From CAVOAK01 sp963664465 (lineage in GTDB: Bacteria; Pseudomonadota; Alphaproteobacteria; UBA8366; CAVOAK01): a stretch of DNA of 64,000 nt. The position numbers and the translations under genes are program-made. Where the stretch lies: the NCBI GenBank assembly GCA_963664465.2, contig CAXXSU010000009.1, positions 4,767 to 68,766 of the forward strand, read 5' to 3'. This document shows positions 45,765 through 55,180 of this stretch, piece after piece. The notes beneath the pieces are model-generated. The model was given only the letters and a program-made list of their open reading frames with translations. It made no database searches and was not told the origin of the DNA. Each line of letters opens with the position of its first letter. The stretch's first letter is position 1.

Positions 45765-46247
45765 TTAGCGAATGTTGTGCGCGCTACGCAGCCTGACTCG
45801 TCGCATTTTCGCCAATAGAGCACGGAGTTCGCTAGCATCTTTCGCTGCATGTAGCTTTTCACAAAGTTGTTGGTCGCGCAGCAGACGCGAAATTCGACTC
45901 AAGGCCTTCAAATGATCGGCGCCTGCGGCCTCGGGCGTCAGCAGAAGATAGATCAGACTCACGGGCTTGTCGTCAACGGCGTCGAAGTCGATCGGCGTAT
46001 CGAGACGCGCGAACAGTCCGTATAGACGGTCGAGTCCCGGTAATTTGCCGTGGGGAATTGCGAGTCCATTGCCGACACCGGTCGTGCCAAGGCGTTCGCG
46101 CTCCAACAGAACGTCGAATATTGCCCGTTCGTGGAGCGATGTGACTTCGGCCGCGCGTTTCGCGAGTTCCTGCAGGGCTTGCTTTTTCGACGTCACCGGC
46201 AGGTTCGCGATGATGCAATGCGGGTCAAGCAGTTCAGTTAGATCCAT
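45765..46247 (-). CDS. ptsN: PTS IIA-like nitrogen regulatory protein PtsN
   Basis: The 160-residue protein has LLDPHCIIANLPVTSKKQAL, GLAIPHGKLPGLDRLYG with the phospho-accepting His, and a conserved LIYLLLTPEAAGADHLKALS. It is the terminal acceptor of the nitrogen PTS and regulates potassium and nitrogen processes. It follows hpf and rpoN, the standard order. No HPr or EINtr gene is in the window. Confidence 0.94.
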   Translation of the reverse strand: MDLTELLDPHCIIANLPVTSKKQALQELAKRAAEVTSLHERAIFDVLLERERLGTTGVGNGLAIPHGKLPGLDRLYGLFARLDTPIDFDAVDDKPVSLIYLLLTPEAAGADHLKALSRISRLLRDQQLCEKLHAAKDASELRALLAKMRRVRLRSAHNIR

Positions 46248-46265
46248 TAAGTGCGCCTACGATGC

Positions 46266-46874
46266 CTATGTCTTGCGACCTGTATCAGGAATGTTATGCG
46301 GATCGATCCAGCCAATGTTTCCGTCTTCGCGTCTATAAACGGTGTTAAGACCACCGTGAGTCCTGTTGCGAAACATCATCGTCGTTAGTTCACGAAGATC
46401 CATTTGCATTACGGCCTCGCCGACGGAAAGCGTATCGATTTCGGTTTCGGCCTCGGCAACAACTATTGGCCTGTCATTCTCGGCTGGGGCGTTGTCTTCA
46501 CTTGTGACCGGTTGTTCAGGCTCGGCAGCGAGAACATATTGTTGCGCGCGCTCTGAGTTCTCATAGTTGGCGTGTCGCTTATGATGATCGCGCAGACGGC
46601 GCTTGTAACGGCGTAAACGCTTGGATACATGATCAGTCGCGCCCTCGAACGCTGCGTAGGGATCCTTGGCGACAGCATGCCCTTGGATGACAATTCGCTT
46701 GCCGGCGTGGACTGTGATGTCAGCGCGAAACTTGCGGCCGTCCTTCGATAAGGTCACCTGCGAATCAGTAGCATTCTCGAAATATTTTGCGACGGATGCT
46801 GGAAGCGCTTGTTCAATGTGATCACGAAGCGCATCGCCCACGTCAAGCTGTTTGCCGGTGACGGAAAGTTGCAT
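46266..46874 (-). CDS. hpf: Ribosome hibernation-promoting factor, long form
   Basis: The 202-residue protein has the N-terminal ribosome-binding domain (MQLSVTGKQLDVGDALRDHI, DPYAAFEGATDHVSKRLRRY) and a C-terminal dimerisation domain (AVMQMDLRELTTMMFRNRTH) joined by an acidic linker. The long form drives 100S ribosome dimers in stationary phase. Confidence 0.95.
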   Translation of the reverse strand: MQLSVTGKQLDVGDALRDHIEQALPASVAKYFENATDSQVTLSKDGRKFRADITVHAGKRIVIQGHAVAKDPYAAFEGATDHVSKRLRRYKRRLRDHHKRHANYENSERAQQYVLAAEPEQPVTSEDNAPAENDRPIVVAEAETEIDTLSVGEAVMQMDLRELTTMMFRNRTHGGLNTVYRREDGNIGWIDPHNIPDTGRKT

Positions 46875-47076
46875 AAGCAGTTGTGTCTAAATCAATTCGC
46901 GGCTCGGCGGTTGCGGTTCAAATTTAAGTCGCAGCGCTTTGCGCTTGGGCACGATAGTGGTGGCCATATCGCAAGTCAACATCCCGCAATTCCGGCGCCC
47001 GTCCGCTTCGGATTAGGGTTAGCAATGGGTCGCTAGAAAGCCAAGCCTGGGACGCATGGATCAGAGATCCCGTCCA

Positions 47077-48609
47077 TCAGAATTCGCGCAATCGCTCGCG
47101 GCGGCGTTGCACAGACGAGGCGATGTTCATGGCCTCTCGGTACTTTGCAACGGTGCGACGCGCAATTTCGATTCCGTCAACTCTCAAGAGTTCGACAATC
47201 TTATCGTCGGAGAGAACCGCTTCGGACAGTTCGTCATCGATTAGTTTCTTTATGCGAAAGCGTACCGATTCGGCGGAGTATGAATCGCCACCCAAGGCAC
47301 TAGCAATGGCGGACGTAAAGAAGTACTTCAGCTCGAATGTGCCGCGCGGCGTTGCGATATATTTGTTCGAAGTGACCCTGCTGACGGTGCTTTCATGCAT
47401 CTCGATGGCTTCGGCTATGTCGCGCAGGATCAGCGGTCGCAGATGCTCCACGCCCCTGGCAAAGAAGGCATCCTGCTGCCGCACGATTTCGCCAGCGACT
47501 TTAAGGATCGTCGTCGCCCTCTGGTGCAACGACTTTACAAGCCAATTTGCCGTTTGGAAGCGTTCTGAGATGTAGTCTTTGTCTTTGCGCTCGCGAGCCG
47601 CCCGACTGATTTTTTTGTAGTATTGGCTATTTATGAGGACCCGCGGCAGGGTCTCCGGGTTCAGCTCGATAATCCAACTGCCGTCTGGGTGTTGGCGCAT
47701 CAAAACATCGGGTGCGACCGCCTGTACTACAGATATATTTTCGGCTTCTCCAGGCTTCGGGTTAAGCGTGCGAAGCTCAGCGACTAACGTGCCCAACTCC
47801 TCATTGTCGAGACCGCAGATCCGCATCAGTTTGGTAGCGTCGCCCCGCCCCACAAGCTCAAGATTATCGAGCAGCAAGTCCATTGCCGGCGTCAGCCGGT
47901 CTCTGTCTTTCAGCTGGAGCGCCAGGCACTCGCGTAGGTTTCGTGCGAAGATTCCCGGCGGTTCAAAACGTTGTAGCTGCTTGAGAACCGATTCGATTCG
48001 CTCGATATCGCAGCCAAGTGACTCAGCGACGCTGCAAACGTCGCCGGAAAGCCAACCACTGTCGTCGAGCAGATCTACCAGCAGGAGACCGATCATGCGA
48101 TCTGCCGGGATGGCTAGGTCCATATTTATCTGTGCGTGCAGCTTGTCACGAAGCGTCTCTTCGCCGCTGAGAGTTGCCTCGAGGCCGTCTGTAGGTACTT
48201 GGAAATCCGCTCGTCCACCCGATCCGCTGTACGAGTCCGCGAACGCCACCGTGTCGTATTCGGCACCTCCTGCCGGTATGTCTCCGTCGTCCCAGACATT
48301 TTCAAAGTCCGTGTCGAGTGGCTGTTCACCATCGCTCGGCATCGTCTCAGACATGGTCTGGTCCATGGTGTCTGCGCCACTTTCACCATCCTCAAAGCCG
48401 TCGCTATCGATTTCATCGGCTGCCGACTCAATCGGTGCGCCATCTTCGGGGTCGTCGCGCTCAAGGAGCGGGTTTTGCTCCAGCTCTGCTTCGACGAATG
48501 TGGAAAGTTCGTTGCTCGACATTTGCAGCAGTTTAATCGCCTGCTGCAACTGCGGCGTCATGACCAGTGTCTGGGTCTGTCTAAGGTCCAGGCGGGTTGT
48601 TAGCGCCAT
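47077..48609 (-). CDS. rpoN: RNA polymerase sigma-54 factor
   Basis: The 510-residue protein has a Gln-rich activator-contact region (LRQTQTLVMTPQLQQAIKLL), an acidic region II, the core-binding domain (PPGIFARNLRECLALQLK), a helix-turn-helix (EAIEMHESTVSRVTSNKYI) and the RpoN box ARRTVAKYREAM. It recognises -24/-12 promoters with enhancer-binding proteins. It is 18 bp after lptB in the leftward series, and 202 bp before hpf. Confidence 0.97.
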   Translation of the reverse strand: MALTTRLDLRQTQTLVMTPQLQQAIKLLQMSSNELSTFVEAELEQNPLLERDDPEDGAPIESAADEIDSDGFEDGESGADTMDQTMSETMPSDGEQPLDTDFENVWDDGDIPAGGAEYDTVAFADSYSGSGGRADFQVPTDGLEATLSGEETLRDKLHAQINMDLAIPADRMIGLLLVDLLDDSGWLSGDVCSVAESLGCDIERIESVLKQLQRFEPPGIFARNLRECLALQLKDRDRLTPAMDLLLDNLELVGRGDATKLMRICGLDNEELGTLVAELRTLNPKPGEAENISVVQAVAPDVLMRQHPDGSWIIELNPETLPRVLINSQYYKKISRAARERKDKDYISERFQTANWLVKSLHQRATTILKVAGEIVRQQDAFFARGVEHLRPLILRDIAEAIEMHESTVSRVTSNKYIATPRGTFELKYFFTSAIASALGGDSYSAESVRFRIKKLIDDELSEAVLSDDKIVELLRVDGIEIARRTVAKYREAMNIASSVQRRRERLREF

Positions 48610-48626
48610 GATGACTCACCGCCGCT

Positions 48627-49421
48627 CTAGAGGCTGAACCTCTCGCCAAGATATACCCGCCTTACTTCCTCGTGGGCGACGATCTCGGATGGGGCGCCCT
48701 GCATCAACACACGCCCCTCGTGAAGGATGTATGCGCGATCGACGAGATCCAACGTCTCGCGCACATTGTGCTCGGTAATCAGGACACCGATGCCCCGCTG
48801 CTTAAGGTGCGCGACGAGATCGCGGATGTCGCGTACGGCGATTGGATCGATTCCAGCAAGCGGCTCGTCGAGCAAGACGAAGTGGGGCTGCGAAGCCAAC
48901 GCTCGTGCGATCTCAACGCGTCTGCGTTCGCCGCCTGACAGCGCGAGTGACGGTGTCCGCCTGAGATGACTGATTGAGAACTCCGCCAGCAAGGAGTCGA
49001 GCATCGCCTCCCGGCGGTCGCGATCGCGCTCCGTCAGTTCGAGCACTGCACGAATGTTTTGTTCGACGGTCAGTCCACGAAAAATCGATGCCTCCTGTGG
49101 CAAATAGCCTATGCCGAGCCTGGCACGGCGATACATCGGCAGATCGGAAATATCCTGGCCGTCAAGCGTGATCTGACCGTAATCAGCCGCAATCAAACCC
49201 GTGATGATGTAGAAGCAGGTCGTCTTGCCGGCACCGTTGGGACCCAGCAACCCTACCGCCTCACCACGTTGCACCGCCAAACTTACATCGCGCAAAACTG
49301 GGCGTTTCTTGAATTGCTTGCCAAGGTTGCTTGCCACCAGTCCAGGGTTGCTCGCAACAAGACGCGGCGAGCGTGCATCCCCGCGCAGTGGTTCACCGGC
49401 CTGGCCATCAGAAGGCGTCAT
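48627..49421 (-). CDS. lptB: LPS export ABC transporter ATP-binding protein LptB
   Basis: This ATPase of about 264 residues has Walker A LLGPNGAGKTTCFYII, the Q-loop LPQEASIFRGLTVEQN, signature LSGGERRRVEIARAL, Walker B FVLLDEPLAGIDP and the switch His in GVLITEHNV. It powers LPS extraction by LptFG. ATG 49421 is chosen; a GTG at 49466 is possible and would leave only 3 bp after lptA. Confidence 0.95.
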   Translation of the reverse strand: MTPSDGQAGEPLRGDARSPRLVASNPGLVASNLGKQFKKRPVLRDVSLAVQRGEAVGLLGPNGAGKTTCFYIITGLIAADYGQITLDGQDISDLPMYRRARLGIGYLPQEASIFRGLTVEQNIRAVLELTERDRDRREAMLDSLLAEFSISHLRRTPSLALSGGERRRVEIARALASQPHFVLLDEPLAGIDPIAVRDIRDLVAHLKQRGIGVLITEHNVRETLDLVDRAYILHEGRVLMQGAPSEIVAHEEVRRVYLGERFSL

Positions 49422-49469
49422 GACGGCGAAACTTTCAGGAACAGGCTCGAGAAATACGAATGCCACATA

Positions 49470-50261
49470 CTATTGCCCACCTTTGGGTATGATCAGTCCA
49501 CTGACTCGGCCGGTTCCCCCAAGTATCCGACTAATGCCGGTGTTCAAATTGACCTCCGCGCACTCGCCATTCAACTGACTGTCGCCACGTGTGATACGCA
49601 CATTTCCACACAATGTCGCAATTCCATCATCGAGAACATACACGGCTTCGTCACCGCGCGCGATTTCCGTCGGTGTCGAGATGTGCACGTCGCCAAATGC
49701 ATCGATCTGTTCAATGCCTTGATTTCCCGAAGAGCTGACCGCGAAATGGGCCGTAAGAATATCGGCTTTGAGTCGGTTGTCGCCTTGTATGACGATCGCC
49801 TCACCTCTGGCGACGGCCAGTTGCTTGTTTTGCCAATACTCTAAACTGTCGCGTGCGGTGATCACTGCGTCGGTCGTTTCAAACCGCAAGTTGCTGCCAA
49901 GTAGAACTATGACCGCCTCGTCCATGTGATAGACCGCTTTGTCGCCAAACGCGCGCTCCGTGGCCGATATGATGCGGACGTTACCATCGGCGTCGACTCG
50001 AAAAATCTGCTGCCCATCTCCATTTGCTTCGACTCGGTAATAGGCGGTCAGCGTATCTGCTAAAACCTCAATTCCGGCGCGCGCGGCGCGTGCGTTGCCA
50101 CGCGCAACATAGGTTTTGGCATCGCGGATCCACTCGATACCGTCTTCCGCCTCAATTTCGATAGAGTCATCGACGCTCGGGTCCGCGATATCTTGTGCGT
50201 GGCTGGCACTGGCAACCAAGGCAATGCCGACCATCCAAGCGAGCAGCGGCCTTAGGCTCAT
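49470..50261 (-). CDS. lptA: LPS transport periplasmic protein LptA
   Basis: The 263-residue protein has a signal peptide (LLAWMVGIALVASASHAQ) and OstA/LptA beta-jellyroll repeats, with paired strands such as KTYVARGNARAARAGIEVLA and QLAVARGEAIVIQGDNRLKA. It is longer than E. coli LptA (185 residues). It bridges inner and outer membranes for LPS. The start overlaps the lptC stop (ATGA). Confidence 0.9.
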   Translation of the reverse strand: MSLRPLLAWMVGIALVASASHAQDIADPSVDDSIEIEAEDGIEWIRDAKTYVARGNARAARAGIEVLADTLTAYYRVEANGDGQQIFRVDADGNVRIISATERAFGDKAVYHMDEAVIVLLGSNLRFETTDAVITARDSLEYWQNKQLAVARGEAIVIQGDNRLKADILTAHFAVSSSGNQGIEQIDAFGDVHISTPTEIARGDEAVYVLDDGIATLCGNVRITRGDSQLNGECAEVNLNTGISRILGGTGRVSGLIIPKGGQ

Positions 50262-50929
50262 TCGTCACCCCCGCGGTTCAGATGGATGATGACTCTCGAT
50301 TGGCCGACAAGCTCCACACGTTCGCCCTGGTTGTGAATTCGAAATCCGGCAGCTGAGAACTGCCCGAATGGGCCTTGACCCGTGACTTGTTCCTGGCCAA
50401 TTGCATCGCCGGCCATCAAATCGAAGATGGCGTTCGTCGTATGGAATTCGTAGCCGCTGTCGTGAAACAGGTTTACGGCGCCAGTGAGTTCCAAAATTTG
50501 CGACTCACGATCGAATATTCCGTCCTCCGCGGTCAGTGCGATCCAAGACTTATCGGAAAGGAGGATATCTGCTTTGGGGGCTTCCAAATTGACGAGGCGC
50601 GCTTCCGCTGATTTCTGGTCCGCGGAATTAGCGGTTATCGCATATGGACGGCTGTTGCGGTCCACGCCGGTGTAACGCGCATTCAGCATGCGAAAATTTT
50701 CCGCATCCTCGGGACTGATCGCAACAGGATCGATTCGGAATCGGCCGTCTTGTTCGGAGAGGTGCGGCCACGCAAACACCAGGGCGATCAGAATTACGGC
50801 CACCGTGGGCAGTAACATTTTCATAATGCCGACGAAACGACCGTAGCCGGCGTCTACGCGGCGCGGGTCTCCTGGGTTCGCAAAACTGGCAAACTGGGTC
50901 GCTGTCGGACCCGCCAATGTCGTGGCCAT
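50258..50929 (-). CDS. lptC: LPS export system protein LptC
   Basis: The 223-residue bitopic protein has one N-terminal transmembrane helix (MKMLLPTVAVILIALVFAWP) and a periplasmic LptC domain (FRMLNARYTGVDRNSRPYAI, ILLSDKSWIALTAEDGIFD). It passes LPS from LptFG to LptA. ATG 50929 lies 4 bp after the kdsD stop. Confidence 0.9.
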   Translation of the reverse strand: MATTLAGPTATQFASFANPGDPRRVDAGYGRFVGIMKMLLPTVAVILIALVFAWPHLSEQDGRFRIDPVAISPEDAENFRMLNARYTGVDRNSRPYAITANSADQKSAEARLVNLEAPKADILLSDKSWIALTAEDGIFDRESQILELTGAVNLFHDSGYEFHTTNAIFDLMAGDAIGQEQVTGQGPFGQFSAAGFRIHNQGERVELVGQSRVIIHLNRGGDE

Positions 50930-50933
50930 GACG

Positions 50934-51938
50934 CTACCTAACTCCGGCGCGCAAAAGGTCGTGGATATGAACGATACCCACCGGCCCTGCGTCCTCGACG
51001 ACAAACAGTGCCGTAATCGGCCGCGCCGGATCGTTCATGAGAGCGAGCGCTTCCACGGCGAGTGCCTGAGGGTGAATGGTCCTCGGGGCGGCCGTCATCA
51101 CTTCGTTGGCTGTTCGCCCGAACAAATCCTGGTCCATATGTCGACGGAGGTCGCCGTCTGTAATGATGCCGATGAGATTGCTCTCACCGTCGACAACGCC
51201 GAGGCAGCCGAATCTCTTTGATGTCATCAAGATAATGGCCTCGCTCATGAGCTGATCGGGCGCGCACAGCGGTACCGACTCTCCGGTATGCATGAGTTCG
51301 CTCACGCGACGCAGGCTGGCACCCAGTCGGCCGCCTGGATGAAGTAAGCTGTAGTCCTCGGCGGAAAAACCCTTGCGTTGCAAAAGAGCGATTGCAATTG
51401 CGTCGCCCAAGGCCATCGAGGCCGCCGACGACGTCGTTGGCGCCAGGCCCATTGGGCAGGCCTCTGGAACCGATGGTAGGAGGAGCGTGATATCCGCTGT
51501 CTCGGCGAGTGTGCTGTTATCGTTCGCGGTGATGGCTATTAGGGGTATCGAGAAGCGCCGCGTGTATTCAAGAATATCGCGCAGTTCAGCGTTTCCTCCG
51601 GAATTCGACAATGCAATCACTGCGTCGTGCTGTTTGATCATACCGAGATCGCCGTGGCTCGCCTCGGCTGGATGAACGTAAAATGCGGGCGTTCCGGTTG
51701 AGGCGAGCGTCGCAGCAATTTTACCGGCGATGTGGCCGCTTTTGCCAATGCCGGTAACGATGATTCGTCCGCGAGCGGATTCGAGCAGATCCAGTGCTTT
51801 TCGAAAGTTCTCGTCGACCAACTTGGACAGCGCCCGGATGCCCTCTGCTTCCAGTTCGAACACGCGCAAAGCCGCTTCAGCATCGGTTTTTGGTTCGATC
51901 GTTCGTTTTGCTTCGAGTTCGGCGTTTGGGAGGCTCAT
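50934..51938 (-). CDS. kdsD: D-arabinose 5-phosphate isomerase (KpsF/GutQ family)
   Basis: The 334-residue protein has a SIS domain (VTGIGKSGHIAGKIAATLAS, YVHPAEASHGDLGMI, ALSNSGGNAELRDIL) followed by two CBS domains. It converts ribulose 5-phosphate to arabinose 5-phosphate, the precursor of Kdo for LPS. Position before lptC supports the LPS role. Confidence 0.93.
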   Translation of the reverse strand: MSLPNAELEAKRTIEPKTDAEAALRVFELEAEGIRALSKLVDENFRKALDLLESARGRIIVTGIGKSGHIAGKIAATLASTGTPAFYVHPAEASHGDLGMIKQHDAVIALSNSGGNAELRDILEYTRRFSIPLIAITANDNSTLAETADITLLLPSVPEACPMGLAPTTSSAASMALGDAIAIALLQRKGFSAEDYSLLHPGGRLGASLRRVSELMHTGESVPLCAPDQLMSEAIILMTSKRFGCLGVVDGESNLIGIITDGDLRRHMDQDLFGRTANEVMTAAPRTIHPQALAVEALALMNDPARPITALFVVEDAGPVGIVHIHDLLRAGVR

Positions 51939-52098
51939 TGCACAGTCATCGCTGGTTCAATCTTCGTCGGGCGAGGTAGCCGCCTGCGGCGGACTTGCCA
52001 GCCTTCGAGCGCCCTAGGCGAGATCGAAGACTCGCCCAGCAAGTATGCCGCGTGATCCGAGAAACGTCAATGAATCCAATTGGATTCTAGTAATCTAT

Positions 52099-52713
52099 TC
52101 AACTATGCGCGAAGATATCGACGTGTTCCCAGCCCATAAGATCGAGTTCTGCTCGGACAATCAGAAAATCAAACGCGGCCTGCGCAATATGGCTGCGGCC
52201 TTCACGCGCCAGCATGATATCCAGCTTCTCGCGCAGCGCGTGCAAATGCAAGACATCGGACGCCGCATAGCTCAGCTGTGCCTCGGAAAGTTCCGCGCTG
52301 CCCCAATCGGACGACTGCTGCTGCTTTGACACCTCGACACCGAGCAGTTCCCGGCATAGATCCTTTAAGCCGTGCCGGTCGGTATAGGTGCGGGCCAGTT
52401 TGGACGCGATCTTCGTGCAATAGAGCGGCGTACAGTCGACTTCAAGAAACTGTCGTATGATGGCGGTATCGAAGCGCGCGAAGTGAAACAGCTTTAGCAC
52501 CCCTGGGTCACCCAGCAGACGTTTGAGGTTCGGCGCGCTGTAATCCCCAACGGCAAATTGCACCAGGTGGCATGCGCCGTCGCCCGCCGAAAGCTGAGCA
52601 ACACAAAGCCTGTCGCTAAAGGGGTTAAGCCCCATCGTTTCCGTATCGACCGCGACGATGCTGCCGAGGTCGAGACCATCTGGCAGATCGCCGTGGTGTA
52701 GCTCGATGGCCAA
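52099..52713 (-). CDS. Ribonuclease D, short alphaproteobacterial form
   Basis: The 204-residue DEDD exonuclease has IVAVDTETMGLNPFSDRL (Asp, Glu), FHFARFDTAII (Asp) and YAASDVLHLHAL (Tyr, Asp), completing the DEDDy set. HRDC domains of longer RNase D proteins are absent. The start is TTG 52713 (LAIELHHGD), with AGAGGA upstream. It trims 3' ends of RNA such as tRNA precursors; tRNA-Leu lies directly upstream. Confidence 0.88.
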   Translation of the reverse strand: MAIELHHGDLPDGLDLGSIVAVDTETMGLNPFSDRLCVAQLSAGDGACHLVQFAVGDYSAPNLKRLLGDPGVLKLFHFARFDTAIIRQFLEVDCTPLYCTKIASKLARTYTDRHGLKDLCRELLGVEVSKQQQSSDWGSAELSEAQLSYAASDVLHLHALREKLDIMLAREGRSHIAQAAFDFLIVRAELDLMGWEHVDIFAHS

Positions 52714-52754
52714 AGGCGTTCCTCTGACAATTCGTTGAAATAAACCCGCAAATC

Positions 52755-52841
52755 TGGTGCCCAGGAGAAGACTCGAACTTCCACGACCTTGCGGCCACAG
52801 GTACCTGAAACCTGCGCGTCTACCAATTCCGCCACCTGGGC
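52755..52841 (-). tRNA. tRNA-Leu (anticodon CAG)
   Basis: The complement starts GCCCAGG and ends CCTGGGC-A-CCA. It has the long variable arm of class II tRNAs and a CAGGT/ACCTG anticodon stem around TTCAGGT, giving anticodon CAG. T-arm GTTCGAGTC is intact. Length is 87 nt with CCA encoded. Confidence 0.95.
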
Positions 52842-52956
52842 GATTTTGCGCTCGCATTGTGTGCATGAGAGGGGGATTGTCAACCGGCATTTGCGCTGGT
52901 TTTGAGCCGCTTCAGCCGATAAGCTGCGGCAGTTAAAACTCGATGATTTGGAAGAT

Positions 52957-53967
52957 ATGGCGGACCCAAAAATGGCGACCAAACTTGTCACCGTGTTTGG
53001 CGGTTCAGGATTCATCGGTCGGCATTTGGTCGGCCGACTCGCCGCGTCAGGGGCACAGATTCGCGTCGCCGTTCGACACCCCGATGCGGCAACATTTCTA
53101 AAGCCGATGGGTGATGTCGGCCAGATCACGCCGGTTCAGGCGAACGTGCGCCAAGCCGATTCCGTGCGGGCGGCGCTCGACGGCGCCGACGCTGTTGTCA
53201 ATCTGGTCGGTATTCTTTCTGAATCTCGTCTCCAACGATTCGATGCCGTGCACCGCGATGGTGCGGCGCATATCGCACAGTCTGCAATACAGACCGGCGT
53301 GAAGCGTCTAGTTCACCTCTCTTCGTTGGGCGCATCGACTGATTCAACGTCTCATTATGCCCGATCCAAGTGGTCGGGAGAGGTCGCCGTAAGCGAGGCA
53401 TTCCCAAAGGCGTCAATTCTCCGTCCAAGCGTTGTTTTTGGACCCGAGGACGACTTCGTAAATCGGTTTGCGGCGCTTGCGCGAATATCACCCGTCCTGC
53501 CGGTATTTGGTTGTCCGTTTCCGCGTTTTGTTGGGGGCCGGCTGGACATATTTGGAGAGGGCGGCACCAAGTTCCAGCCCGTCTATGTTGGCGATGTCGC
53601 CGCTGCCGTCATGACATGCTTAGGGGAGCGCCGGACACAGGGTCAGGTTTATGAACTTGGCGGCCCGCACGTATATAGTTTCAAGCAGTTGATGGAGCTG
53701 ATCCTGCGTGAAACAGGACGCCGTAGTCTGCTCGTACCCATGCCGTCTTGGTTGGCCAAACTGCAGGCATACTTTCTCGAGTTTCTGCCGAACCCGCCTT
53801 TGACGAGAGATCAAATCGCGCAGCTCAGGCGCGACAACACGGTGAGCGGTACACTGGGTACGCTCAAAACGCTTGGCATTAGCCCGACTGCGGCCGACGT
53901 CATCCTGCCCACCTATCTGGATAGGTTTCGTCGCGGTGGACGCTTTAGCAGTGCCCAGCCTGCCTAG
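52957..53967 (+). CDS. Complex I NDUFA9-type NAD-dependent epimerase/dehydratase family protein
   Basis: The 336-residue atypical short-chain dehydrogenase has VTVFGGSGFIGRHLVGRLAA (NAD-binding), VNLVGIL, LVHLSSLGASTDS, and YARSKWSGEVAV with the Tyr-x-x-x-Lys pair, followed by FQPVYVGDVAAAVMTCL. The family resembles the NDUFA9 accessory subunit of complex I and is common in alphaproteobacteria. ATG 52957 is preferred over TTG 52948. Confidence 0.87.
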   Translation: MADPKMATKLVTVFGGSGFIGRHLVGRLAASGAQIRVAVRHPDAATFLKPMGDVGQITPVQANVRQADSVRAALDGADAVVNLVGILSESRLQRFDAVHRDGAAHIAQSAIQTGVKRLVHLSSLGASTDSTSHYARSKWSGEVAVSEAFPKASILRPSVVFGPEDDFVNRFAALARISPVLPVFGCPFPRFVGGRLDIFGEGGTKFQPVYVGDVAAAVMTCLGERRTQGQVYELGGPHVYSFKQLMELILRETGRRSLLVPMPSWLAKLQAYFLEFLPNPPLTRDQIAQLRRDNTVSGTLGTLKTLGISPTAADVILPTYLDRFRRGGRFSSAQPA

Positions 53968-53991
53968 GCGGGAATGAGCGCGGGACGCATC

Positions 53992-54798
53992 TCAGGCCGC
54001 CAGGAAATAGATCCACACGAGGAGACCGCCGCCCAGCGCTATGCGGTAGATCACGAATGGCGTAAAGCTCGATTTTCTGAGCCACCGCATCATGACTGCA
54101 ATCGCGATCATTCCGGCGACAAAAGACAAAGCCGTTGCGAAGAAGGCTGAAACTTGCAGCGTCGCGTAGCCGCTGTGGAGCAAGTCCAATCCCGTCAACG
54201 CGCCTGCGCCGACAATCGTTGGTACCGATAGCAGTATTGAAAATCTTGCGGCTTCGGTGCGCTCCATACCGAGCATGCGACCGGCCGTCATCGTGATGCC
54301 GGCCCTGCTTGTGCCGGGTATGAGCGCCAACACCTGTGCCAGTCCGATGAACAGGGCGCTTCCGTAATGTAAATGCTCGACCCGTCTGACCGTCATGCCC
54401 AACTGGTCTGAAATCCACAGCACAATTGCAAATCCAAGCGTGGTCCAGGCAATCAGTTCAACGCTTCGAAATCCATGCGGAAAATAGCGATTGAGCAGAA
54501 ATCCGCCAACGATGACCGGAAGTGTTGCGATCACCAGAAAATATACAAGCCGCGACCTCGGATCCCGCCGACCGGATAGCAATCGCGCCGCACCGACGCC
54601 AAGTGAAAGCAAATCACGCCAAAAATAGGCGATGACGGCAAACAATGTACCGACATGGACCGCCACATCGATCACCAGGCTCTGGTCATCCAATTTGAGT
54701 ATTTTAGAGGCCAGAATTAGGTGCCCAGACGAGCTAATCGGCAGGAATTCCGTTAAACCCTGCACCATTGCCAATAGCGTTATATGGTATATTCCCAC
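53992..54798 (-). CDS. uppP: Undecaprenyl-diphosphatase UppP (BacA)
   Basis: The 268-residue membrane protein has eight or so hydrophobic helices, the first motif VQGLTEFLPISSSGHLIL and the second PGTSRAGITMTAGRMLGM, with catalytic Glu, Ser and Arg. It regenerates undecaprenyl phosphate for cell-wall synthesis and confers bacitracin tolerance. It converges with the upstream epimerase gene, only 24 bp apart. Confidence 0.95.
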   Translation of the reverse strand: MGIYHITLLAMVQGLTEFLPISSSGHLILASKILKLDDQSLVIDVAVHVGTLFAVIAYFWRDLLSLGVGAARLLSGRRDPRSRLVYFLVIATLPVIVGGFLLNRYFPHGFRSVELIAWTTLGFAIVLWISDQLGMTVRRVEHLHYGSALFIGLAQVLALIPGTSRAGITMTAGRMLGMERTEAARFSILLSVPTIVGAGALTGLDLLHSGYATLQVSAFFATALSFVAGMIAIAVMMRWLRKSSFTPFVIYRIALGGGLLVWIYFLAA

Positions 54799-55180
54799 CT
54801 ACGAAACCCCAAGATACTGTGGCCAGAGTGTTATACCATCCCCCTTTCCGGCGCGTCAGCCAAATTATCGCCAAGATTAGTTCCAATATGGTACTAATCT
54901 TGGCGATAGGCGGTCTTAGTGGGTTCGAATTTCTGAGTGCCTGGGCCTGGGTGCCCGATATTCGGTAGAGTTTAGGTCAACATGCATGACCAAACTTTCA
55001 CTTTTTTCCTCGCATTGTCGTGAATATATGCGCTACCCTTAAGGTAGCCGAGGTCAAGATTCGTCGAAAATCGGCAGTAAGAAGCCGAAATTGGGGCACT
55101 CAATAGGACCAACTGCGCGATGACGGCGGATTTTTGCTTCCGTTGCAGGTAGTGAGATGACCCTTGGGAAGGGAGCGCAC
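54799..55180. other. Intergenic region between uppP and gltD
   Basis: No gene is seen. The region holds a 43-bp near-perfect palindrome at 54866-54908 and a smaller GCTACC/GGTAGC hairpin near 55032-55048. It must contain the divergent promoters of uppP and the gltDB operon. Confidence 0.5.
54866..54908. repeat. 16-bp-arm inverted repeat in the uppP/gltD intergenic region
   Basis: TATCGCCAAGATTAGT (54866-54881) is the exact complement of ACTAATCTTGGCGATA (54893-54908), around an 11-base centre that can pair further (CCA/TGG). There is no T run on either side, so it does not look like an intrinsic terminator. It could be a large operator or a stable RNA hairpin. Confidence 0.85.
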
